A stretch of DNA of 64,000 nt, taken from the NCBI GenBank assembly GCA_030693335.1, contig JAUYAU010000004.1:271482-335481 (forward strand). Direction: 5' to 3'. Made by a program: the position numbers and the translations under genes. Source of the DNA: Sulfuricurvum sp. (GTDB taxonomy: Bacteria; Campylobacterota; Campylobacteria; Campylobacterales; Sulfurimonadaceae). Of this stretch, positions 29,790-40,004 are shown in pieces. The notes beneath the pieces were generated by a model, which was not told where the DNA came from, made no database searches, and worked only from the letters and a program-made list of their open reading frames with translations. Numbering within the stretch: the first letter of the stretch is position 1; each line of letters begins with the position of its first letter.

Positions 29790-32700
29790 ATGAAAAAATT
29801 ATGGATACTCAAAGCAGTTGCAGGAATATTTGTAACATATGGAATTATAGGCTTTTTTGGAGTTCCTTATGCGATCAAAAACAGTGTTCCCCAAAAAGTT
29901 TTTGAGGCAACTAAGGGAGGAGATTTTTCCATTAAATCAGCCTCTTTTAACCCTTTTACGTTTCATCTGCAAGTTCATGATATGGCGTTTAAAACACCAA
30001 AAAAAGGCGATTTCATCCGGATTGATTACGTTGCAATTAATCTTGATCCATTTGATTATTTATGGAAGTTTGCATGGGTGGCTGAGGATATACGTATTGA
30101 AAAACCTCAGATCACTTTGCATAAAGGAGCTGATGGGGAGATGAATTTTGGATGGTTGAGCGCTCTTGGTACAGATGAAAATAAAACAACCGAAGAATCC
30201 AAGCCATTTGCTTTGTTGCTCAATAACTTTACCCTAAAGGGGGGGGGAGTTACTTATACGGATGAGAGCGAGGGAAAACACTTTCATCATGCAGTTGATT
30301 CGATCGGGTTTCATTTGGAAAATATTGATTTGAGAGATGCTTCTGAAAAGAACGGGACAATGCGATTGTACGCAACGATCAACGAGGGAGGATTTATTGA
30401 TTTACGAGGCAAGATTGAACGTATAAAGCCTTTTGCAATGGAAGGAAGCATAGGATTTAATTCAGGAAAACTGCACACCCCATGGCGTTATTTTAAAGAT
30501 AAATTGCCCATTGAAGTTGCGGACGGTATTGCGAGCTTTGGTTTGAATTATGCGTTAAATACAGATGATATCAATGCAACAAAACTCTCACGGGTGCATG
30601 TCGAGCTAAATCGTTTGCGTGTCATCCCAAAAGGTCAGCAGCAAAAATTATTGGATTTGAGAAGTTTTAAGCTCTCCGGTGCCACGGTTTGGCCGATGCG
30701 CAAAGTACTGGAAGCAAATGCAGCAAAGCTTGACGGTTTAGCGGTTAGTGGTTCACGCAGTAAAGGGGGAGTGATTGACTGGATTGATTATATGGATCAA
30801 ATCAAAAAAGCCTTTCCTGAAGATGAGAATGAAACCAAGATCCCGTGGAGTTTTAGGATCAAGGATGTAGCAGCTGAAGAGATAGCCTTGGTGTGGAACG
30901 ATTATGCACCAAAAGAAGCGTATCGCGCGAGTGTAGGCGGGATAAGTTTGTATTCTCAAAATCTCAGCAGTAATCCAAAAGAGTTAGTAAATGCTGCGGT
31001 CCATTTCGGAGCCTTTGAGTTGAATCGGTTGGGTGACAGTAGAATTGTCGCGGGCTTTGAAGATATTAATGCAAACGGTATTGTTTTGAACCGTGAGGCC
31101 AAACATGCAACGGTTAAAACACTTGAAATTACAGGAGCCAATACTTCTCTTAAGAGGCTTAAAAATGGAACCATTGATTTGCAGAAGCTCATGTTTACCT
31201 CTGTGAAAAAAGAGCCGGTATCAGATACTGCTCCATGGTCGTATGTTATCGATGAGATTTTTCTCAATAATGGAGGGATAAATTTTACAGACGAGGTTCC
31301 AAGCCGCAATGTTGAAGCGAATATCGACAAACTGCAGATCAAACTCAACGGAGTCTCCAGTAATCTTAAAAAAGCCATAGATATTGAAAGTTCAGGAAGA
31401 ATCAATCAGAAAACAATGCTAAAGCTTCATGCGCAAGCAATACGTGAAACATTGAAAAGCAAAGGAATATTTGAACTGAGCCATTTCTCTCTGCCGCTTA
31501 TTGATCCTTACATTGAACCAAGTACGTACGCTTCATTGCGCCGGGGTGATTTAACGCTCAAAGGAGAGTATTCGTATACACCTAAAGAGACTTCTGTGAA
31601 AGGAAAAATCGCACTTGCAGATTGGGTAGTAGAAGACCGTCGAGACAATTCAGTGTTATTGGGATGGAATCGTATCGGAGTTACCCCCTTTGTCTATGCG
31701 TATCCTGACAATCGACTCAAAATCAATCAAATCAGCGTGAATGGTCTCTATACGAATACGTTGATTGATCATAACAAAACATTGAATTATTCGACTCTGA
31801 GCAAAGGGGCAAAAAGTGAAGCCAACACAACCAAAGAAAAGTCAAATCCATTTGGTATTGATGTGGTTAAGCTCGCCATTGCCAACAGCAGCGCAACGTT
31901 TAGCGATTTGTCGTTGCCCTTACCGTTTAAAACCTATATCCATGACTTGAATGGAGAAGTACTAGGGATATCAACGACTAAAGACGTGACGACATTTGTC
32001 CGTTTAAAAGGGGGGGTAGATCAGTATGGATTGGCAAAAATTGATGGTTCGCTCAATACCAACGCTCCCAAGAATTTTACGGACATACAAGTAGTGTTTG
32101 ATAATTTGGAATTGAAACAGTACACCCCCTATTCGCTACAATTTTTAGGGTATAAAATAGCCAATGGGAAGCTCTTTTTGAATTTGGGTTACAAGATTAA
32201 TGATGGTAAATTGGATGCTAAGAATCAAGTCGTGATCAAGCAAATAGAGCTTGGGGAGGAGAAGGCAGGCGGATCACCGTGGCCGATGCGTCTCATAGTC
32301 GCTTTGCTCGAAGACGGCGAGGGGGTCATTGACATTGATTTACCGATACAAGGAGATGTGAACAGTCCTGATTTTAAATACGGAAAGGTAGTATGGCAGG
32401 TCATTGGAAATTTGTTAACCAAGGCGGTGACCGCACCGTTTAAACTATTGGGTTCCATGATGGGTATATCAGGGGATGATGATACGTTGTCCAGTGTTTC
32501 ATTTGAGGCTGGCGAATATGAGCTAACTCCTCCTATGCGAGAACAGCTCGATAAACTGGCAACAGTTTTGGCAAAGCGTCCAAAACTTGCAGTGAAAGTA
32601 CATGGCACATGGGCGGTCAAAGAAGATGACAGGGCATTAAGAATCAAAAAACTTATTCACATGGTTGTTGGGCAAGAGTCAAAGGGAAAAACTGACTCAA

Positions 32701-33038
32701 CGGATGCTATGAGTCTGGAAATGCTTGAAAAAACAGCAAAAAAATCCATGGATTTATCTGCGGTAAAAAGTATACGCTCTGCAATGGAAAAGCAATACGC
32801 GCAAGAAGCCGAGTTTGTACGTCATTATACGGAAGCGCTTATCGATCGGCTCATCACATTACAGGTAATTGCGCCTCCTGAACTTTTTGCACTTGCCAAT
32901 GCCCGAGCCAATGCGGTGGTTGAGTATCTGCAAAGAAATCCTGCACTAACCAATCGCATTAGTGCATCGCAGAATGAAAAAGCAAATGTGGATTCAAAAG
33001 AAAATGTTCCTTCCCGTTTAGAGGTATCGGTGCAATAG
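29790..33038 (+). CDS. DUF748 (AsmA-like) envelope protein, 1082 aa
   Basis: N-terminal TM; SASFNPFTFHLQVHDMAFKTPKKGDFIRIDYVAINLDP; C-term SVSFEAGEYELTPPMREQLDKLATVLAKRPKLAVKVHG. Confidence 0.8.
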   Translation: MKKLWILKAVAGIFVTYGIIGFFGVPYAIKNSVPQKVFEATKGGDFSIKSASFNPFTFHLQVHDMAFKTPKKGDFIRIDYVAINLDPFDYLWKFAWVAEDIRIEKPQITLHKGADGEMNFGWLSALGTDENKTTEESKPFALLLNNFTLKGGGVTYTDESEGKHFHHAVDSIGFHLENIDLRDASEKNGTMRLYATINEGGFIDLRGKIERIKPFAMEGSIGFNSGKLHTPWRYFKDKLPIEVADGIASFGLNYALNTDDINATKLSRVHVELNRLRVIPKGQQQKLLDLRSFKLSGATVWPMRKVLEANAAKLDGLAVSGSRSKGGVIDWIDYMDQIKKAFPEDENETKIPWSFRIKDVAAEEIALVWNDYAPKEAYRASVGGISLYSQNLSSNPKELVNAAVHFGAFELNRLGDSRIVAGFEDINANGIVLNREAKHATVKTLEITGANTSLKRLKNGTIDLQKLMFTSVKKEPVSDTAPWSYVIDEIFLNNGGINFTDEVPSRNVEANIDKLQIKLNGVSSNLKKAIDIESSGRINQKTMLKLHAQAIRETLKSKGIFELSHFSLPLIDPYIEPSTYASLRRGDLTLKGEYSYTPKETSVKGKIALADWVVEDRRDNSVLLGWNRIGVTPFVYAYPDNRLKINQISVNGLYTNTLIDHNKTLNYSTLSKGAKSEANTTKEKSNPFGIDVVKLAIANSSATFSDLSLPLPFKTYIHDLNGEVLGISTTKDVTTFVRLKGGVDQYGLAKIDGSLNTNAPKNFTDIQVVFDNLELKQYTPYSLQFLGYKIANGKLFLNLGYKINDGKLDAKNQVVIKQIELGEEKAGGSPWPMRLIVALLEDGEGVIDIDLPIQGDVNSPDFKYGKVVWQVIGNLLTKAVTAPFKLLGSMMGISGDDDTLSSVSFEAGEYELTPPMREQLDKLATVLAKRPKLAVKVHGTWAVKEDDRALRIKKLIHMVVGQESKGKTDSTDAMSLEMLEKTAKKSMDLSAVKSIRSAMEKQYAQEAEFVRHYTEALIDRLITLQVIAPPELFALANARANAVVEYLQRNPALTNRISASQNEKANVDSKENVPSRLEVSVQ
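30239..30247 (+). repeat. G9 homopolymer inside DUF748 CDS
   Basis: ACCCTAAAGGGGGGGGGAGTT encoding LKGGGV. Confidence 0.9.
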
Positions 33039-33096
33039 CGGGTTAACCTATTTTCACTATAATTCGGTTTTAATATAAAAATACAGAAGGACATCT

Positions 33097-34197
33097 ATGC
33101 CATTTTCACCTCAAAAACGAGCGGGCACCATGAATGGGATCTTGTTTGTTGCTATTTTTGCTGCAGCGGCAACGATGATTGCCGATTTGGCGGTTATTAA
33201 AAACCTAGGAATTTCTCCATTGGTTGTGGGGATTGTGTTGGGTATTTTTTATGCTAATACGCTGCACAATAAATTTCCTTCAGCTTGGGAAAGCGGTATT
33301 ACCTTTTCAGGTAAAAAGATTTTGCGTTTTGCCATCGTCTTTTACGGTTTTCGTATCACGTTTCAGCAAATTGCTGAGGTAGGAATTCAAGGATTTATGG
33401 TTTCGCTTTTGGTTCTTTCATCGACCATGATCATTGGTATTTGGTTAGGGACAAAAGTATTTAAGATGGATCGCGATACCTCCATTTTGACCGCTTCGGG
33501 TGCATCGGTATGCGGTGCTGCTGCTGTTTTGGCAACGGAACCCGTTTTGAAGTCGGAAGAGCATAAAACAGCTGTTGCGGTTTCGATGGTGGTTCTTTTT
33601 GGTACGATTTCGATGTTTTTGTATCCGGTTCTTTATGCTACTATCATCGAGCCCTCAACGGGATTTCTGCATATGAGCCCCTCAACGTTTGGGATGTATG
33701 TAGGTGGTACCATCCATGAAGTAGCACAGGTAGTTGCGGTTCCGGCATCGGTACCTGGAGCGGGTGAGAGTATGGCAAATACGGCAGTTATTGTCAAAAT
33801 GACGCGTGTGATAATGATTGCCCCGATGCTGATTGTTTTGGGTGTGATCTTAAGTGCTATGGCAAAAAAATCAGGGGGAGAAGGATCAAAAGTCAAGCTT
33901 GTTATCCCTTGGTTTGCTGTTTATTTTATCGGTATGGCAGGGGTTAATTCACTCATCCATGATTACACATTAACCGCTTCTGTAGATGTGGCAACGATTA
34001 TCACAGGAGTTATTGCAAATATTAACATGATCGACACCTTCTTGCTGACGATGGCGATGACGGCATTGGGAATGGGAACACGTTTTGCGAAATTTAAAGG
34101 ACTCGGATTAGCCCCGCTTTATACCGCAGGTTCCATGTTTATTTGGCTCGTAGTGGGTGGATTTGCAATAACTCAATGGGTTGTTGCAACGTTTTAA
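33097..34197 (+). CDS. YeiH-family putative sulfate exporter
   Basis: SGKKILRFAIVFYGFRITFQQIAEVG; GASVCGAAAVLATEPVLKSEEHKTAVAVSMVVLFGT; GTIHEVAQVVA. Confidence 0.88.
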   Translation: MPFSPQKRAGTMNGILFVAIFAAAATMIADLAVIKNLGISPLVVGIVLGIFYANTLHNKFPSAWESGITFSGKKILRFAIVFYGFRITFQQIAEVGIQGFMVSLLVLSSTMIIGIWLGTKVFKMDRDTSILTASGASVCGAAAVLATEPVLKSEEHKTAVAVSMVVLFGTISMFLYPVLYATIIEPSTGFLHMSPSTFGMYVGGTIHEVAQVVAVPASVPGAGESMANTAVIVKMTRVIMIAPMLIVLGVILSAMAKKSGGEGSKVKLVIPWFAVYFIGMAGVNSLIHDYTLTASVDVATIITGVIANINMIDTFLLTMAMTALGMGTRFAKFKGLGLAPLYTAGSMFIWLVVGGFAITQWVVATF

Positions 34198-35703
34198 TTA
34201 CCGTTTTCGATAACTGAGTGCCTCCATGAGGTGCTCTTTTTGTATCTCTGCTGCCCCCTCTATATCTGCAACTGTCCGAGCTACCTTTAGCACTCTTGAA
34301 ACCGCTCTAAAGGAGAGGGAAAATCGTCCGATTGCCTGATCCATTATTTTTCTTCCTTCCTCATTGAGTATGCAATATTTTTCCAATTCGGTATCGCTCA
34401 AAGCGCCGTTAAGGGTTTTCTGTTCCCGCCTTTTTTGTTGAGCAAATGCTTCACGTACTTTGGTATGAAATTGGTGAGAGGTGTATGAACTTTTATCTTC
34501 AGCCGTTGTTGGGTGCATTTGGACGTACAAATCGATTCGATCTAGAAAGGGATCCGATAAGCGTGAACGATAGCGGTTCATTTCCAAGTCGGTACAGCGA
34601 CAGGCGATACTTTTACTGAATAAATTGCCGCAGGGGCAGGGGTTCATTGCAGCTACAAAGAGAAAATTGGCATCGTAGGTGACTTTGGCATTGACGCGTG
34701 AGATACGAATGTGTCGATCTTCCATCGGTTCCCGTAATGCCTCCAACACATTTTTGGAGAAATGGGGGAGCTCATCAAAGAATAAAATGCCATTATGGGC
34801 CAATCCAACCTCGCCAATTTGTGCTTTGTGGCTGCCTCCTCCAAATATACTCGCTCCGGTACTGGTATGGTGAGGGGACCGAAATGGTCGCAGAGGGGTG
34901 AATGCAGGTTCTTTGCCCTCCAATATCTCTAACTTGGCACAATCGAGCATCTCGTTATTATTGAGTGGAGGGAGAATATGCTGTAGCCGTTTTGCTATCA
35001 TGGACTTTCCTGAACCAGGGGAACCTTCCAATAGGAGGTTATGCATCCCTGCTGCACTGATAAGTGCAGCGCGTTTTGCATGTTCTTGCCCTTTTATATC
35101 TTTAAAATCCAAAGGATAATCTTCATGGTAGTAATAGGAGAGTTCATTAAGTAGGGTTGATGGAAATTCAAAGGAGGTGGATTGTGCATGTGGGATGGTT
35201 TCTTTGGCTTGCAGCAGCTCTAAGGTTTGGGTTAGGGTTGACACGCCGTAAAAAGAGACATTGGGTATCTTTGAGAGCTTATTGAGGCTCTTATAGGGGA
35301 CAATTGCTTTTGTAATTGCTCCTTGATTGGCTAGCGAGAGAATGATAGGGTACAGAAGCGTATTTTCGGTTACAGAGCCATCCAGCCCCAATTCTCCAAA
35401 GACGTGCCATTCATTAAATTGAATCTCATTATTCCCCAAGGCTATGAGCGCTGCAATGGCAAGATCAAAGTGGGACCCTTCTTTGCGCAAATCACTAGGG
35501 GCTAGATTAACAGTTAGCCGTTTAGGCGGAAAGGTGAAGTCATTGCTTAATAGAGCGGACTTTACCCGTTCTTTTGACTCAGTAATGGCGGTATTGACCA
35601 TTCCGACAATACTAAATGCAGGAAGCCCTTTTGTAGCGGTAAATTGAACCTCTACAGTTTTGGCGTCGATTCCCTCTAGTGTTGCGCATAGCAATTGTTT
35701 CAT
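34198..35703 (-). CDS. comM: YifB/ComM-family Mg-chelatase-like AAA ATPase
   Basis: LLEGSPGSGKSMIAKRLQHILPPL; FRSPHHTSTGASIFGGG; HNGILFFDELPHFSKNVLEALREPMEDRHI; AAMNPCPCG. Confidence 0.93.
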   Translation of the reverse strand: MKQLLCATLEGIDAKTVEVQFTATKGLPAFSIVGMVNTAITESKERVKSALLSNDFTFPPKRLTVNLAPSDLRKEGSHFDLAIAALIALGNNEIQFNEWHVFGELGLDGSVTENTLLYPIILSLANQGAITKAIVPYKSLNKLSKIPNVSFYGVSTLTQTLELLQAKETIPHAQSTSFEFPSTLLNELSYYYHEDYPLDFKDIKGQEHAKRAALISAAGMHNLLLEGSPGSGKSMIAKRLQHILPPLNNNEMLDCAKLEILEGKEPAFTPLRPFRSPHHTSTGASIFGGGSHKAQIGEVGLAHNGILFFDELPHFSKNVLEALREPMEDRHIRISRVNAKVTYDANFLFVAAMNPCPCGNLFSKSIACRCTDLEMNRYRSRLSDPFLDRIDLYVQMHPTTAEDKSSYTSHQFHTKVREAFAQQKRREQKTLNGALSDTELEKYCILNEEGRKIMDQAIGRFSLSFRAVSRVLKVARTVADIEGAAEIQKEHLMEALSYRKR

Positions 35704-35787
35704 TTTGTGCTACCCTGTTTTTAGGATAATTGTAGCTTAGAGGAAAATCAGTGGATTAAATATTGCAATCTGCAATATTTTTAGGGG

Positions 35788-36303
35788 TTATTTTTTTTCT
35801 TTAATTACTTTTTTGAGCTCTTTTTCAAACTTCTTACGTCGATTATAGGAAAGGTGATCGATAAACAATCTCCCATTCAAATGATCCATCTCATGCTGTA
35901 TAGCAATAGAGAGAAGATTGTCTGCTTCCAATATGCACTCATCTCCATGACGGTTGCAGTAATGCAGAGTAAGCGATTCATAGCGTTCAATATCTTCGTA
36001 AAACCCAGGTACACTTAAGCACCCTTCTTGATAGATTGCTTTACCGTTTGTATTCATAATACGAGGATTAATGATTTCCAATAGATTGGTTGGATCCTGA
36101 TTGCCTTCTTCATCAGGGATGCAAAGTATAAGTGCTCTGATGGGCATCGCTACTTGAATAGCTGCAAGTCCAATTCCGTTATTATTCATCATGGTTTCGT
36201 ACATGTTATCGAGAAACGTATGTAATTGTTCATCAAACATTGCTACATCAGCTGAAAGTGTTTTAAGAAGTTTATTCGGGTATGTAATAATTGGAAGAAG
36301 CAT
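35788..36303 (-). CDS. def: Peptide deformylase
   Basis: NNGIGLAAIQV, YQEGCLSVPG, AIQHEMDHLNGRLFIDHL. Confidence 0.95.
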   Translation of the reverse strand: MLLPIITYPNKLLKTLSADVAMFDEQLHTFLDNMYETMMNNNGIGLAAIQVAMPIRALILCIPDEEGNQDPTNLLEIINPRIMNTNGKAIYQEGCLSVPGFYEDIERYESLTLHYCNRHGDECILEADNLLSIAIQHEMDHLNGRLFIDHLSYNRRKKFEKELKKVIKEKK

Positions 36304-36314
36304 GAAATCTCTTA

Positions 36315-37373
36315 TTAGTCGTTACAAACAACATAATGGAATTTTTTTTCATTGTTGGATGAGTGCATAGCATCGAGGGTCCCTACGAGAATTTCTTCCG
36401 TAGAACGAGATGGATTTAATTCCGAAATACCAATAGCAATTTGCAGTTGTATTTCTTGATCCCCCAGGAAAAAATTAGAAGAAGAGACCAAATCATAAAG
36501 ACGATCAGCTGCCAACTTGGCACTTTGCGTATCGGTGTGCTTGAGAAGCATAGCAAATATTCCCTCGCCGTAATGTGCGACAAGATCACTTCTTCGTGAA
36601 GTTTTGAGAAGTAAACGTGCAACGGTACGGACCATAAGTCCCTTAGCCTTTTCGCTGTTGATCAGGGCAACAGTCGCATTGGAAAGCTGTACCATTATGA
36701 GTGAGCTTTTGTGGTGAAACTCTTCGATGAGATTGGACTCTTGTGTTAATTTATTAAGAAGATAGCGTTTATTGTAAACTCCGTACTGGTTGTCAAATAT
36801 CGTCTCATTTTCTACTTGTTTTACAATTGTTGCCGTTTCACCATAGAGAACTTTCATGTGCGAAATTTGTTTATTAAGAATCCCGCTGAGTTTGCTTACG
36901 TCATTAGTGAGGGAATCTAATACGTGCTCTGCTGCATCCAAAGAGGGGATATTTTTGATTTCATCTCGCCGTTTTTCAAGAATTTTTTCCATAAGCGTCA
37001 TGTTTTTATAGAGGGTAGCACTCAATTGCAAAATACTTTTAACCGAAGAAAAACCTTGCTTGAGTGTTTTTTCAAGTTCCAGATTTTGTTCATCTTCATT
37101 GGTATCTTCCATTTCTAGAATTGAACCGATCTGGCGACGGAGGCTTTCGCTTTTTTCTTCTAAAATACGATCAAAATAGAGGGAAAAGTTATTAGGGGTA
37201 GGAGGAAGATTATCAGAAATTAGGGCATTTAAAACTTCTTTGGAAAAAATTTCCAAATCACTGGTAGGATCGCTTAGCGACCCCACATGCAAACCTCCAG
37301 CTTGGATCGATTGACCATCTGCAAGGCGTGATGCTGCACTATGAGAAAATGATTCTGCTGAGGTATCTTTCAT
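36315..37373 (-). CDS. Degenerate GGDEF-domain protein
   Basis: GGDEF-fold signature YGVYNKRYLLNKLTQE; active-site region RRSDLVAHYGEGIFAMLL lacks GGDEF. Confidence 0.7.
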   Translation of the reverse strand: MKDTSAESFSHSAASRLADGQSIQAGGLHVGSLSDPTSDLEIFSKEVLNALISDNLPPTPNNFSLYFDRILEEKSESLRRQIGSILEMEDTNEDEQNLELEKTLKQGFSSVKSILQLSATLYKNMTLMEKILEKRRDEIKNIPSLDAAEHVLDSLTNDVSKLSGILNKQISHMKVLYGETATIVKQVENETIFDNQYGVYNKRYLLNKLTQESNLIEEFHHKSSLIMVQLSNATVALINSEKAKGLMVRTVARLLLKTSRRSDLVAHYGEGIFAMLLKHTDTQSAKLAADRLYDLVSSSNFFLGDQEIQLQIAIGISELNPSRSTEEILVGTLDAMHSSNNEKKFHYVVCND

Positions 37374-37387
37374 GCTTATTTACCTTT

Positions 37388-37987
37388 TTATTTTTCTTCT
37401 TCTTTGTCTTTTTGAAGAAGTACTTCGTCAATGATACCATATTCGACACCTTCTGCGGCTGACATGAAGTTATCGCGATCGGTATCTTTCTCAAGTTTTT
37501 TAACGCTTTGCCCGCAGTTTTTGGCCAAAATTTCATTGAGCTCGGCTTTCATGCGCAAAATTTCTTTGGCTTGAATTTCGATATCAGTTGCTTGGCCCTG
37601 TGCACCACCTAGAGGCTGGTGTATCATAATACGTGCATGAGGAAGGGCGTAACGTTTTCCTTTAGCCCCTGAGCTCAATAAGAACGCGCCCATTGATGCC
37701 GCTTGCCCGATACATATCGTACAAATGTCGGGACGAATGTAATTCATCGTATCGTAAATCGCCATACCTGCCGTGATAACACCGCCGGGAGAGTTAATGT
37801 AAAAATAGATGTCTTTTTGAGGATCTTCTGCTTCCAAAAAAAGCATTTGTGCCACAATTGATGAAGCAACTTGATCGTGCACTTCACCGCTTAGCATGAT
37901 GATACGGTCTTTTAAGAGACGTGAATAAATGTCATACGAGCGCTCACCGCGACCCGTTTTTTCAATGACGTAAGGAATATAGCTCAT
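37388..37987 (-). CDS. clpP: ATP-dependent Clp protease proteolytic subunit
   Basis: [54 protein letters not shown]. Confidence 0.98.
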   Translation of the reverse strand: MSYIPYVIEKTGRGERSYDIYSRLLKDRIIMLSGEVHDQVASSIVAQMLFLEAEDPQKDIYFYINSPGGVITAGMAIYDTMNYIRPDICTICIGQAASMGAFLLSSGAKGKRYALPHARIMIHQPLGGAQGQATDIEIQAKEILRMKAELNEILAKNCGQSVKKLEKDTDRDNFMSAAEGVEYGIIDEVLLQKDKEEEK

Positions 37988-37992
37988 GGGGC

Positions 37993-39288
37993 TTACTTGA
38001 TTTTATCGTTAAGCAATTTGCTTAAGACGCGATCTTCGATCATTGCCATCTGAATTGCCGGAAGATAGCCAGATTCTTGGTAGTTTTTGTAAACAGCCGC
38101 TGGATCTTGTCCCATTTGCATTGCTTCGTAATAGATGGTTTGCATAAGCTCTTGTTCGTTGACAGAGATGTTCTCCGCTTTTGCCAATGCGTCTACGATG
38201 AAGGTCGCTTTTACCGCACGGCACGCATCATCACGGAAAGTTTCACGCATCTCTTTGATTTTGTCTGCATTGTCACGCAGTTGGGCGATCTCATCTTCGC
38301 TCATTTCACGCGCTTTTTTATTAAGAGCCATGTCAATCTCTTGTTCAACGATGAAGTCCGGAAGATCGATGGTGAAGGTTGATACAAAGTGTTCCATAAG
38401 ATTTGGCTTGAGTTCATCATTGTACAATTTGCTCATCGCTTCATTCTCTAGCTGCTCTTTTACTTTTTCTTTGAGCATTTCAAGATTTGCATCTTCAAAT
38501 CCAGGTAGCATTTTTTTGGCCAATTCGTCATCAAGAACAAGCGCTTCTTTAGCTTGAATCGCGTGAACTTTTACTTTGAAGCTTGCAGGTTTGCCTGCTA
38601 ATTTTTCTCCGCCGTAGTTTTCCGGGAAAGTAACGTCGATGGTTTTTTCATCGCCTTTGCTCATGCCGATTACTTGATCTTCAAAGCCCGGAATAAATTG
38701 CCCGCCGCCAAGATGCAGCGAAAAGTTTTCAGCTTTCCCCCCTTCGAAGGCAACGCCGTCAATAAAGCCTTCAAAATCGATAAGCGCAGTATCTCCATTA
38801 ACAAGTGGACGGCTCTCGTCAACTTCTATTAGTGGTGCCTGAGCGCTTGCCAACTCTTCAATACGCGCGATGATTGCGTCATCGGTAACTGCAGGTTTTA
38901 CAAAATCAGGAATAAGAGCAGCATAGTCACCCAGTTCGATTGCAGGACGTGTTGCAATGGTGACTTCAACGTCAATACCATTGTCATTTTTTTCAAATTT
39001 TGTAATTTGCGGCTCACCGATCAGCGTATCTGACGCGATCTCCATGAGCTTAAGTCCTTCATTGAGCAAATCACGCAGCGCTTGCGCTTCAGCGTCTTGT
39101 ACCAAACGTTCACCATACTGCTTTTTAACAGCATCCATAGGCACTTTTCCTTTACGGAACCCCGGTACCTTTGCATCTTTACTGAGTTGTTTAGCAATTT
39201 TTTCGATGTTATTATCGAGTGTGTTGCGCGTAATAGCCGCGTTTATTTTTGCATTAGCAGAATTGATTTTATTGGTCGTGATTTGCAT
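37993..39288 (-). CDS. tig: Trigger factor
   Basis: [67 protein letters not shown] opens at 39312; MQITTNKIN start at 39288 preferred. Confidence 0.95.
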   Translation of the reverse strand: MQITTNKINSANAKINAAITRNTLDNNIEKIAKQLSKDAKVPGFRKGKVPMDAVKKQYGERLVQDAEAQALRDLLNEGLKLMEIASDTLIGEPQITKFEKNDNGIDVEVTIATRPAIELGDYAALIPDFVKPAVTDDAIIARIEELASAQAPLIEVDESRPLVNGDTALIDFEGFIDGVAFEGGKAENFSLHLGGGQFIPGFEDQVIGMSKGDEKTIDVTFPENYGGEKLAGKPASFKVKVHAIQAKEALVLDDELAKKMLPGFEDANLEMLKEKVKEQLENEAMSKLYNDELKPNLMEHFVSTFTIDLPDFIVEQEIDMALNKKAREMSEDEIAQLRDNADKIKEMRETFRDDACRAVKATFIVDALAKAENISVNEQELMQTIYYEAMQMGQDPAAVYKNYQESGYLPAIQMAMIEDRVLSKLLNDKIK

Positions 39289-39421
39289 TGAATCCCTTTG
39301 TTGCTTTATCATTTAGTTGAGTAAATGGTGGCAATAATAGCGTAGTATGGTTAATAAATGGCTGAATAAAAGCCATAACATGTTAAAGTAATAGCAACGT
39401 AAAACATACAAGCGAGAGACT

Positions 39422-39997
39422 GTGGAAAACGAAGATTTTATTAATGCAGTAAAAACGATGATAGGGCATGTGGGGGAAGATCCCCAGCGAGAAGGACTTC
39501 TCAAAACTCCTGAGCGTGTTCTTAAAGCGTATGAATTCATGTTTGGCGGTTATCAAGAAGACCCTCAGGCAATTTTAAATTCAGCGATGTTTACCACCAG
39601 CAATGATGAAATGGTTCTGATCAAAGACATTGAGTTTTATTCTACGTGTGAGCATCATCTACTCCCAATTATCGGACGAGCGCATATCGCCTACATTCCA
39701 GACGGAAAAGTAGTTGGGCTCTCAAAAATTCCAAGAGTTGTGGATGTATTCGCGCGACGTATGCAAATTCAAGAACAGCTCACCGAACAGATTGCCGATG
39801 CTCTGATGCGCTCGATTAATCCAAAAGGGGTTGCAGTGGTAATTCAGGCACGCCATATGTGTATGGAGATGCGCGGAGTGCAAAAAATTAGCTCAACAAC
39901 GACTTCCAGTGCATTACGCGGGTTGTTTAAGCGCGATGAAAAAACCCGTATGGAGTTTTTTAGCCTTATTAATTCGCATTCGGGCAACCGATACTAG
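39422..39997 (+). CDS. folE: GTP cyclohydrolase I
   Basis: [65 protein letters not shown]/other start at 39422. Confidence 0.96.
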   Translation: MENEDFINAVKTMIGHVGEDPQREGLLKTPERVLKAYEFMFGGYQEDPQAILNSAMFTTSNDEMVLIKDIEFYSTCEHHLLPIIGRAHIAYIPDGKVVGLSKIPRVVDVFARRMQIQEQLTEQIADALMRSINPKGVAVVIQARHMCMEMRGVQKISSTTTSSALRGLFKRDEKTRMEFFSLINSHSGNRY

Positions 39998-40004
39998 TGT
40001 TACT

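Noticed and set aside
38135-38557. Ser/Leu-rich plus-strand ORFs opposite trigger factor (also 38957..39316)
   Set aside because: Antisense to tig; low-complexity Ser/Leu pattern typical of spurious ORFs.
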